From Lampris incognitus (lineage: Eukaryota; Chordata; Actinopteri; Lampriformes; Lampridae), in the NCBI RefSeq assembly GCF_029633865.1, contig NC_079215.1, positions 48,587,843 through 48,651,842 on the forward strand: a stretch of 64,000 bases of DNA. The letters run 5' to 3'. Shown piece by piece: positions 27,933-61,631 of this stretch; the stretch's first letter is position 1, and each line of letters starts with the position of its first letter. The translations under genes and the position numbers were made by a program. Below the pieces are notes generated by a model. It was not told where the DNA came from. It made no database searches and worked only from the letters and a program-made list of their open reading frames with translations.

Positions 27933-29550
27933 CACTACCGTTCAAAAGTTTGGGATCACATTGAAATGTCCATATTTTTGAAGGAAAAGCACTGTACTTT
28001 TCAATGAAGATAACTTTAAACTAGTCTTAACTTTAAAGAAATACACTCTATACATTGCTAATGTGGTAAATGACTATTCTAGCTGCAAATGTCTGGTTTT
28101 TGGTGCAATATCTACATAGGTGTATAGAGGTCCATTTCAAGCAACTATCACTCCAGTGTTCTAATGGTACAATGTGTTTGCTCATTGGCTCAGAAGGCTA
28201 ATTGATGATTAGAAAACCCTTGTGCAATCATGTTCACACATCTGAAAACAGTTTAGCTCGGTACAGAAGCTACAAAACTGACCTTCCTTTGAGCAGATTG
28301 AGTTTCTGGAGCATCACATTTGTGGGGTCAATTAAACGCTCAAAATGGCCAGAAAAAGAGAACTTTCATCTGAAACTCGACAGTCTATTCTTGTTCTTAG
28401 AAATGAAGGCTATTCCATGCGAGAAATTGCTAAGAAATTGAAGATTTCCTACACCGGTGTGTACTACTCCCTTCAGAGGACAGCACAAACAGGCTCTAAC
28501 CAGAGTAGAAAAAGAAGTGGGAGGCCGCGTTGCACAACTGAGCAAGAAGATAAGTACATTAGAGTCTCTAGTTTGAGAAACAGACGCCTCACAGGTCCCC
28601 AACTGGCATCTTCATTAAATAGTACCCGCAAAACACCAGTGTCAACATCTACAGTGAAGAGGCGGCTGCGGGATTCTGGGCTTCAGGGCAGAGTGGCAAA
28701 GAAAAAGCAATATCTGAGACTGACCAATAAAAGAAAAAGATTAAGATGGGCAAAAGAACACAGACATTGGACAGAGGAAGACTGGAAAGAAGTGTTGTGG
28801 ACGGATGAATCCAAGTTTGAGGTGTTTGGATCACAAAGAAGAACGTTTGTGAGACGCAGAACAAATGAAAAGATGCTGGAAGAATGCCTGACGCCATCTG
28901 TTAAGCATGGTGGAGGTAATGTGATGGTCTGGGGTTGCTTTGGTGCTGGTAAGGTGGGAGATTTGTACAGGGTAAAAGGGATTCTGAATAAGGAAGGCTA
29001 TCACTCCATTTTGCAACGCCATGCCATACCCAGTGGACAGCGCTTGATTGGAGCCAATTTCATCCTACAACAGGACAATGACCCTAAACACACCTCCAAA
29101 TTGTGCAAGAACTATTTAGATCAGAAGCAGGCAGCTGGTATTCTATCGGTAATGGAGTGGCCAGCGCAGTCACCAGATCTGAACCCCATTGAGCTGTTGT
29201 GGGAGCAGCTTGACCGTATGGTACGCAAGAAGTGCCCATCCAACCAATCCAACTTGTGGGAGCTGCTTCTGGAAGCGTGGGGTGCAATTTCTCCAGATTA
29301 CCTCAACAAATTAACAGCTAGAATGCCAAAGGTCTGCAATGCTGTAATTGCTGCAAATGGAGGATTCTTTGACGAAAGCAAAGTTTGATGTAAAAAAAAT
29401 CTTATTTCAAATACAAATCATTATTTCTAACCTTGTCAATGTCTTGACTCTATTTTCTATTCATTTCACAACATATGGTGGTGAATAAGTGTGACTTTTC
29501 ATGGAAAACACAAAATTGTTTGGGTGATCCCAAACTTTTGAACGGTAGTG
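27933..29550 (+). mobile_element. Tc1-type transposon, apparently complete
   Basis: A 1618-bp element bounded by inverted repeats of about 27 bp (cactaccgttcaaaagtttg at the left, its complement at the right) and a TA on each side (27931-27932, 29551-29552). It contains one uninterrupted transposase frame at 28345-29388 (347 aa). The HTH region (MREIAKKLKISYTGVYYSLQ), a GRPR-like linker (SGRPRCT) and all three catalytic acidic residues of the DD34E set are present: WTDESKF, QQDNDPKH and LNPIELLWE. The element is inserted in an RTE-like LINE in the same orientation. Confidence 0.94.
28345..29388 (+). CDS. Tc1-family transposase, intact
   Basis: A 347-aa DDE transposase that would cut and paste its own element at TA dinucleotides in the nucleus. 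N-terminal paired-like HTH DNA-binding region about residues 1-110, then the RNase-H-like catalytic domain with D in WTDESKF, D in LQQDNDPKH and E in PIELLWE. A basic KRKRLRW stretch near residue 130 could be a nuclear signal. No stop or frameshift interrupts it. The usual family length is about 340 aa. Whether it is expressed cannot be judged from sequence. Confidence 0.93.
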   Translation: MARKRELSSETRQSILVLRNEGYSMREIAKKLKISYTGVYYSLQRTAQTGSNQSRKRSGRPRCTTEQEDKYIRVSSLRNRRLTGPQLASSLNSTRKTPVSTSTVKRRLRDSGLQGRVAKKKQYLRLTNKRKRLRWAKEHRHWTEEDWKEVLWTDESKFEVFGSQRRTFVRRRTNEKMLEECLTPSVKHGGGNVMVWGCFGAGKVGDLYRVKGILNKEGYHSILQRHAIPSGQRLIGANFILQQDNDPKHTSKLCKNYLDQKQAAGILSVMEWPAQSPDLNPIELLWEQLDRMVRKKCPSNQSNLWELLLEAWGAISPDYLNKLTARMPKVCNAVIAANGGFFDESKV

Positions 29551-29552
29551 TA

Positions 29553-30240
29553 TTTCAAGAAGAGGGAGGAACACAGGGTGACGTATAAGAGTGGAGGAAA
29601 GTGCACACAAGTGGACCATAAATTATGCAGGAGGCGCGATCTGGAAGGGATTGGAGACTGCAAGGTGGTGACAAGGGAGAACGTAGCTAGGCGGCATCGG
29701 ATGGTGGTCTGTAGGAGGACTTTTGAGATCAAGAAGAGGAAGAGAGTGAAGGCAGAGCCAAGGATCAAATGGTGGAAGTTGAAGAAGGAAGACTGTTGTG
29801 TGGAGTTCAGGCAGGAGTTAAGACAGGCACAGGGTGGTAGTGAAGAGTTGCTGGATGGCTGGACAACCACTGCAGAAATAGTGAGGGAGACAGCTAGGAA
29901 GGTACTGGGTGTGTCATCTGGCCAGAGAAAGGAAGACAAGGAGACTTGGTGGTGAAATGAGGGGGTACAGGAAAGTATACAGAGGAAGAGGTTGGCAAAG
30001 AAGAAGATGGATAGTCAGAGATAGATAGCAGTACAAGGAGATGCGACGAAAGCGAAGAAAGAAGCGGCGAAGGTGAAGGAAAAGGCCTATGGTGAGTTGT
30101 ATGAGAGCTTGGACACTAAGGAAGGAGAAAAGGACTTGTACCAATTGGCTAGACAGAGGGACCGAGCTGGCAAGGATGTGCAGCAGGTAAGGGCGATGAA
30201 GGATAGAGATGGAAATGTGCATACAGAACCCCCGGAATAG
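29553..30240 (+). mobile_element. RTE-like LINE, right half (after Tc1)
   Basis: Continuation of 27541-27930. It resumes with FKKREEHRVTYKSGGK, then RRHRMVVCRR, IKWWKLKKEDCC and a Lys/Glu-rich connector up to DLYQLARQRDRAGKDV and VQQVRAMKDRDGNV. The copy is cut off before the reverse transcriptase and carries stops. Confidence 0.82.
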
Positions 30241-30321
30241 CCTGGCCAAAGTCAACACCATAATGCGATTATATAATACGATTATGTTGACAATGGATTA
30301 TGAAAAAGATTCCAATAGTGA

Positions 30322-30560
30322 TCTTTATGCATGGTCAATAATCCAGGTAAGGAAATCACAGAAATTTGACTCAGTTCATCTGGACAACGTTAACTGAGAG
30401 AAACGTTTCATCATCATTTAAGCGACCTCTTCAGTCTAACCTGACTGGTGTCCACCAACCTTATAAACAGCACAGTTGCACAATGACCAAAAACAACGGT
30501 CAGTTTCATATGCAAATTAGCGTGACCATTAACTAGAGTTACAATGGCCACGTCACCCCC
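30322..30560 (+). mobile_element. Penelope-like fossil, terminal fragment
   Basis: Terminal region of the same family as 14577-16358 and 40904-42326 (caataatccaggtaa, gagaaacgtttcatcatc, ccgtgaccattaactagagtt-like block). Broken. Confidence 0.6.
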
Positions 30561-31692
30561 CTCTGCCTTGCACGGGATGACATTGAGATTGAATTACTCC
30601 AAAACACACCACTTATTTTCTCCGGGAATGCGCAGATTTCTTCTGTAGTGTTTTGATGTTTTCCGGCTACTTCCGCCTCGAAAGCTTGACGGGCGTAGCA
30701 ACAGTAACTAAGGGGGGGGGCTTTGGGTAAGGTCAATTGTTGACAAAATGAAAGTCAACTCAATTACCCAAAGTAGAAAAAGTTTCCTTTTAATTTCTAC
30801 ATTTCGTTTTGGTGATGGGCATTTAGCATTCAATTTCGTCTGTGCCTTCTCTTGTTTGCGTTTTACATTTTCTTTTTGAAAGTTGGATGTAAATTAGGAG
30901 GTATGGCCTCCTGTCTGTCAGTACTATGGGGGAAGATTTTAGAGGGAACTTTACCAGTGGTATCCAACACATCAGAGGCAGTCAAACATCAGACGGGTGC
31001 AGAAATGACCGTCTAAACAGCGTTTTAGTTTACTTCAAACTAAGGATTAAGGCAAGCTGGTAATGCTAAAACCTTTTATGCCTTTTTTTAACTGAAATAA
31101 GTGAGTCCACAGCTCTGGCAGAAGATGGTAGCTCATTCCATCATTTTGGGGCCAGGTGAGAGAAAGGTGTAGGCCTAGAGCTTTGCCCTTTTTAAGTGGG
31201 TATATGCAGTAACCTACCAGAGGTAAAACAATGAGGGCAAACAGGAGTGCACATGTTAATATTGGTTTGCAGGTAAATTGGTGTAGTTCCTAAATTAAAC
31301 AAAATTAGGAAACTCTGGTGGAGGCCCGCAGCGGTCCTGACATGCAAATCGGTCGTCCGGCCTGGGTACAGGGGTGAAAGACTAATCGAGCCATCTAGTT
31401 TCCCTCAGGATAGCTCGTGCTCTGAAACTGCAGTTTTATCTGGTAAAGCGAATAACTGAATTAGAAATATACCCCCTCTGAGCAAAATTAGTACTCTTAC
31501 TCAAAATAATGGACCAATTGTATATCATGGAGAAGGTTATTATCATGGACCACGGAACCAGCAGGGCCCGGGCCCTACCTACTTTTGAACTTCAAATATG
31601 AAAATAATACGAATCCATCAGTGGCCATATATCTATTTTATCATACACAGCTCCCCTGTGTGCCCCCACACAGCCTATCAGAAAGCAATAAA

Positions 31693-31880
31693 TGGGCGTC
31701 CGGATGGCGTGGCTGTCTAGTCCGTTGCCTACCAACACAGGGATCGTCTGTTCAAATCCCCGTGTTACCTCCGGTTTGGTCGGGCATCACTACAGACAAT
31801 TGGCCGTGTCTGTGGGTGGGAAGCCAGATGTAGAAATGTGTACTGGTCACAGCACTAGCGTGTCCTCTGTGGTGGTGGCG
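31693..31880 (+). repeat. SINE family A, head only
   Basis: The plus-strand head and first part (gggcgtccggatggcgtggc through cactagcgtgtcctc) are present. The 3' body is replaced by a TG-rich stretch. Confidence 0.78.
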
Positions 31881-32415
31881 TTTTGTGTGTGTGTGGTGGT
31901 GGTGGTGACGGGGGGTGAAGGGCCCAACCAATTTGAAATGTGTTCCGCAGTCCATGGACTCAGTTCTGTTGGGGCTCTCACGTTGGTTCTCTTGAAAGAG
32001 GACTTAAATGTTATTTTTACCCACTTCAGCTCTGGTGAGACCACAATCCACTCTCTGCTCACACTAGTGTCTTTACAACCCAGACCTTTACTGCTTTGGA
32101 TTATGGCACAGTATCTGTCTTTAGGACAGCAAAGAGTGGAAGGGATGTAAAACTGATGGATTCTAGTTAAGTTTAACACAAACTGTTAGGTGGGAGACTA
32201 GAGATGGGACTGTATAGGTGTACTCACTATGGCTAGAAATTCTGGCCAAGTACACGGGCATGGGAGAAACCATACAGCTGCAGTGGATGTGGTGATTCCT
32301 CAGACAAACCACATCTACTGTCCAAAACCTATTTTTGTGAGATGAGTGCTTACCAAGTAGCAGAGATAATCATGCAAAGAGCGACAAAAGGAATAAGAAC
32401 TGGAATGTGAATAAC

Positions 32416-32765
32416 CACAAAAGAAAGCAAGCCCCTTTATTTGACATCGTATTCTTACAACGAATTTGTTCTCTGCATTCAACCCATCCTATTGTATAGG
32501 AGTAGTGGGCAGCTGCAGCACCCAGGGACCAACTCCAGTCCTTCTTTCCACTGCCTTGGTCAGGAGCACAGACAGGAGTAATAACCCTAGCATCTATGTC
32601 TTTTTGATGGTGGGAGGAAACCAGAGCACCCGGAGGAAACCCATGTAAACACAGGGAGAACATGCAAAATCCACACAGAAAGGACCCGGGACGGTGTGGG
32701 GTTTGAACGCAGGACCTTCTTGCTGTGAGGCAACAGTGCTAACCACTGGGCTGTCACGCCGCGCC
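32416..32765 (-). repeat. tRNA-headed SINE, body type 2, full length
   Basis: The most complete type 2 copy. On the minus strand it has the tRNA-like head (gcggcgtgacagcccagtgg, then gttcaaaccccac), the shared middle, and the type 2 body ending in an aaataaaggggcttgcttt-like tail. It lies in the atad5/suz12 intergenic region. Confidence 0.8.
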
Positions 32766-33334
32766 CAGACCGACACAGTTTGGGCCAAAGTGCTATTAGT
32801 TCTCAAAAAGTTTTTGTTCTCAGAAAAAAAAAGGTCCTCCAGTTGATACAAATGCAATACAAAATTTCCGGTCAGGGGCAGGACATTTTTTTTTTTTCAG
32901 TCACTTGGATGAGAGACACTGCTGGGCATGAAGTTTTCACCATTACACATATTGAGGGATGATGAAAGCAAGCAAACAACTGAAAAAAATTTCAAAAGCA
33001 GTACAGTATATATAATAGTTCTTTGCTTTAGAGGGGCATTATAGTATTTATGAGACTTCCTTCTGAGGACTCTTGTCTGACGAATGCAAAGTCAGCATGT
33101 TGCATCTTTCCCTTTCTCACGTGAGTTCCCAGAGGGCATGATTCCCACTCACTGACTGCTGAGAACAAATGCCGAAAGTTGAATTGGTATCTTTTTCGTT
33201 TAGTTTTAGTCAGCAAGTGATTTACCACTCACTCTTATAGAACTGTGAAGGATTCAGTGTATTTCAACTCCTTTTCTTTAAAAAGTAAACACCTTTTTTT
33301 TGTGCCTTTTCACTGCTCATTCAAATATTGAAAG

Positions 33335-34345
33335 AGGTGAAAATGAGTAGAGGACAGTGATGGAGGTGTCCATGTATAAAAGATATAAAGGGGTGTAGAT
33401 GTAGAGGACAGGGATGGAGGTGTCCATGTATAAAGGTTATAAAGGGGTGTCGATGTAGAGGACAGTGATGGAGGTGTCCATGTATAAAGGGGTGTCGATG
33501 TAGAGGACAGTGATGGAGGTGTCCATGTATAAAGGGGTGTAGATGTAGAGGACAGTGATGGAGGTGTCCATGTATAAAGGATATAAAGGGGTGTAGATGT
33601 AGAGGACAGTGATGGAGGTATCCATATATAAAGGATATAAAGGGGTGTCGATGTAGAGGACAGTGATGGAGGTGTCCATGTATAAAGGGGTGTCGATGTA
33701 GAGGACAGTGATGGAGGTGTCCATGTATAAAGGATATAAAGGGGTGTAGATGTAGAGGATAGTGATGGAGGTGTCCATGTATAAAGGATATAAAGGGGTG
33801 TAGATGTAAAGGACAGTGATGGAGGTGTCCATGTATAAAGGGGTGTAGATGTAGAGGACAGTGATGGAGGTGTCCATGTATAAAGGATATAAAGGGGTGT
33901 AGATGTAGAGGACAGTCATGGAGATGTCCATGTACTATAAAGGGGTGTAGATGTAGAGGACAGTGATGGAGGTGTCCATGTATAAAGGATATAAAGGGGT
34001 GTAGATGTAAAGGACAGTGATGGAGGTGTCCATGTATAAAGGGGTGTAGATGTAGAGGACAGTGATGGAGGTGTCCATGTATAAAGGATATAAAGGGGTG
34101 TAGATGTAGAGGACAGTCATGGAGATGTCCATGTACTATAAAGGGGTGTAGATGTAGAGGACAGTGATGGAGGTGTCCATGTATAAAGGATATAAAGGGG
34201 TGTAGATGTAGAGGACAGTGATGGAGGTGTCCATGTATAAAGGATATAAAGGGGTGTAGCTGTAGAGGACAGTGATGGAGGTGTCCATGTATAAATGATA
34301 TAAAAGGGGTATAGATGCAGAGCACAGTGATGGAGGTGTGGGTTA
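33335..34345 (-). repeat. Minisatellite, about 21 units of 39 or 54 bp
   Basis: Tandem array with core gaggacagtgatggaggtgt and ccatgtataaagg. Units are about 39 bp, or about 54 bp when an extra atataaagg-bearing block is present. A variant unit (acagtcatggagatgtc) occurs twice, 201 bp apart (33912 and 34113), marking a higher-order duplication. Because both unit lengths are multiples of three and stop-free in one frame, the minus strand has an open frame of 351 codons. I do not consider it a gene. Confidence 0.95.
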
Positions 34346-34379
34346 GACTGAAGGTGACAGTGTTGTAGTAAAACATCTC

Positions 34380-36741
34380 GTTCCAGCTTCTCAGAGTTTA
34401 GTTGGCTAACACCGGCCTGTCAACTCAAAACATTCTGTAGGTTTAACACACTGGACCCCAAGTATCGCCTACGTTACATGGGTCCGTGTCTTTGATGGCC
34501 CCATATGTACTCTGAGGTAGTAGATCATAATGCCCTTTTCCTCAGTAAGTAGAAACGAAGCATAGATTTACTGCTTTGAAGAGGCTGACATGCTTGGATT
34601 TTTTAATTTCTGAGAGTAATCAGTTCCATCATCCTAGGTCCAGGTCATGTTCTGAGTAAAAAAAAAGAAAAAAGTACTGCCCCGGTTAAGCCATCAATTT
34701 TATCTGACAGACGTAAACTTGTATTGACAAGCCGTTGTGTTCGGACCCATCCGACTTCAGAAACACATTGGGATTATTCTGCCATGGACTCCAAGGGAAA
34801 GTGCATAATTTCATAATTTTGTGCCCTCCATGTCCAGGGTATAACCATGTATGATCTCTGAGCATTAGAGCTCAACGATTGTGACTAGGCACGGTGGTGT
34901 ACATCCATATTAAGCGAACATTTTAGTCTACGTTAATATCCATGTCAAACACAACAATCTCTATATTGCAAGTCAGTTAAAGTTGATGAGCTCATATCTG
35001 AACAGTTTTGTCATAGTGAATGCAATCAGTGCCAAGCCCAGCAGCTCCACGGGATCTGACAAATTTATATTTTTATGTGCATCCTAACATGGTATTTAAA
35101 TCGGCTCAAATATCCATCAACAAGGTCAAACGCGTTTTATTTTTAAATATAAAAAACCCCATATCCAAATTATACAAGTTCACCACTTTTAACATGGTTT
35201 TTTTTTTCTGACAATAGTGACAAAGTGGTTGAGTCTCCCAAAGGACAAAGGAAGACATGTAAGAATGGTCGAGGGAGAAGGAAATAGTTAACATGGTTTT
35301 CCACAAGGGAAGCCTGATTAAATAACGGTGTCCTTCTGTTTGTGTGCATACAATGATACATAACTACCTCTCTTATGATTGAATGATTTAAAAAGATACA
35401 AGAAGCTAAAAAATAATGCAGAACTAATAAGGACTTTGTAAATCACCACCTTTGGCATAAAGTGTGCCCAATAGGATAGACAACCAAGTTTGACATCAAA
35501 AATAAACAATCCAATGCTTTTGAGAAAAGAAAAAAAAATGGCTGATATGTTTCGCAATCTGTCAATTATTGGATTCACAATGGGGTACATCTAGATAGGA
35601 CATTATTACAATGTATAAAATTTCCGTAACTTATAAGCTACTCACAAGCAGTGTTAAAAGAGGGTATCATCATCATCAACTGAATGGTAATGCGTAACAG
35701 GGTCCGGCTTTGATCAGAAAATGTCCATACATTTGTGCATATTCAACTCTATGCAGCCTATATGAGGCAAGATGCTGTCGGTTGTTTTACTAAATCTTGG
35801 TAAAACACAACATTAGAAAAGCTTTTCGTGTCATGTTCTCTGTGATGACTAGTGTAGGCCACATGATTTGGGATGATGAGCCCCACCAATCAGTGATGTA
35901 TTGCGTTTGTCCTGTGAACCAGGTTTATAACAACAGATTATCCTTACCTTGACTGCCTAGGAACTCACCAGCAAAGGAGCCACCTCACTTTTTGGACCTC
36001 GACTTGGTTTAAGAAAACAGGATTTATCGGCTTTGTACGCTTTAAAACGTGGATGCTGAGTGTAGATTTCTACTGTAAGGTTCTCGTTTTTTCAATACCA
36101 TAACCCTCTCGGGTTAACATCATTTGTTGCTGTGTAAAACCAAAAGCAAAGTCTTCCTTCAATGGAAAGATAATCTGAGAATGATTCAGACACAAGAATC
36201 TACATCTGACTGTGGATGAAGTAAGGATAAAAACAGATTGCATTTTCAAGTTAACAATTCTCTACATACAAATACCAAGTGCTAAAATAACCTAAAAGGG
36301 TAACAAGAGCCAACAAGGTTATTGTGAATGCGTACAATTAATCAAGAGTGACAATGTTACCAATAAGAGATTCTTACTGTAGTCATGATACAGATATCTA
36401 GTACAATGACAAACCAAAGGCAGTTGTGCCGTGTCATAAAATTCCCAGTTTGTTCACTCTCACCCAATGGCAGATCACTTCAAATGCAAAGTTGCTTCAA
36501 CTTAGATTATCCACTCCTGAAATGTGCCAATTTGTGTGAATATGGGTGATTCATTGTATATAGTTCATATTTGGTTCAGTCCTGAAGTCCCTACAAGTTT
36601 GTTTTTATGTATACTGGTCTGGTTCGAGTCAGATGCCCCTCCCCCAACGATAAAGTCCTCCCACTAAGCACCAAGGGGTTGGAAATGGTCCTACAAAATT
36701 ACAGAAATGTTTGTGATCGCCATCCTTCCATCCGACCACCA
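34380..36741. other. suz12 3' flank, no feature seen
   Basis: AT-rich sequence without recognised exons, repeats or RNA genes. The suz12 3' UTR is expected to start at 36741 and run leftward; its end was not located. Confidence 0.4.
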
Positions 36742-60427
<23,686 letters not shown>

Positions 60428-61631
60428 AATATGACCTGAGCGCTACAAATGAGAAAAACAAGGACAAGAACATAGGCGAAAGGGATGAAAATGATCATAA
60501 CAACCGCAAATTAGCTTAGCCAGGAGGCAGCGGCTGCTAATGTTAGCAGTCGAGCTAAACTCTACTAAAATCACAATGCTAGTTAACCAACACGTTAGCC
60601 AGTACCGGGAACGCTTCTTTTTTGGCAAGTTATGTGCTCTTTCGGCAAGTTCAGGAGCTATTCCTAGGAAATAAAACACACCAAAAGGAAAAGCATCCCA
60701 ACCTGGGTGATGGCATTTATTAGCCACAGCTGCCTAGACCACAAGCCTTGCCCGGCAGACTCACCAGCAGGAGCCCCCTGAAAACGTAGAGACGCGAGAA
60801 GAGATGCAGGCTAGCTCGATAGCAATGCTAGCATTCTCGGGTAGAAAATAAAACTCGATATGTCCGAGTTTTCGTCCCACTTGCCCTTCTCAATACTAAC
60901 AAAATACTGTCTGGCTTGAGGAGTTGAAGAATTTTCAAAGAAAATATTGATTAGCTGTCTTAAATTTATTGCCTGTTTGGTTTCCTCCGATTTGTACTGA
61001 ACAGTGGGGCATCAGAGACTTCTCGTCCAACGGGAGCCGGGCTCCGTATTTGGAGAGCTGTGATTGGCCGAGCCCGACTGTAAATGACTCACAACCCGCT
61101 CTCACTTTCCTCGATTTTGCGGGAAATCCAGCCGTCCGTATTTGCATAGGAGTTTTACCATTAGGTTACGTCAAAGTTTACAGAATTATATTTTCTTCAT
61201 TTCTTTATCGGAAAAAAACACTTTTCAGTCCATACATACAAGTGTCCTGTGTTTGTATAAATCTTCCGAAGATAAAGTTGATTTAACAGCATTTTCCTAC
61301 GCTTCGCAATGCCCCAAGGGACCGCTTATTATCGACGGTATAAATCGAGTTCCTCTCCATCTAGATGTATTCAAAGGTTTGAAGAAACGTCTCTCAATTT
61401 CTCATCCGTCGTGTCAGAAAATTGTTCCAAGTCAGTCGTTCAAAATTACGTGTTTCCCCACGGAACCATTTGGAACACGGAACCGGAAACGCGTCGATCA
61501 TAACTTCCACGCATGTGGAGAAAGTGGTGCGCGCCGTGCTTGGGTTTTGCGCTTACTTACTTATTTGTTAATACTCAATAACGCTTACATCGTTTGCAAG
61601 ATTTACCTGAAGTCTCCGCGGAGACACAAAC
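60428..61631. promoter_or_regulatory. Head-to-head upstream region of suz12 and utp6
   Basis: The two start codons are 1.2 kb apart and diverge, as in human. CpG sites are frequent near 60740-61130 and 61430-61630. The utp6-proximal part contains GC-rich sequence (gtggtgcgcgccgtgc near 61524). A shared promoter is likely from the arrangement; no specific factor site was assigned. Confidence 0.5.

Noticed and set aside
33335-34345. CRISPR-like array
   Set aside because: Repeats are directly tandem with no unique spacers, in a vertebrate nuclear context.
33321-34376. A 351-codon open frame rich in His, Pro and Leu
   Set aside because: It is a translation of the minisatellite. Unit lengths divisible by three keep it open; there is no family match, and a second frame in the same array is also open.
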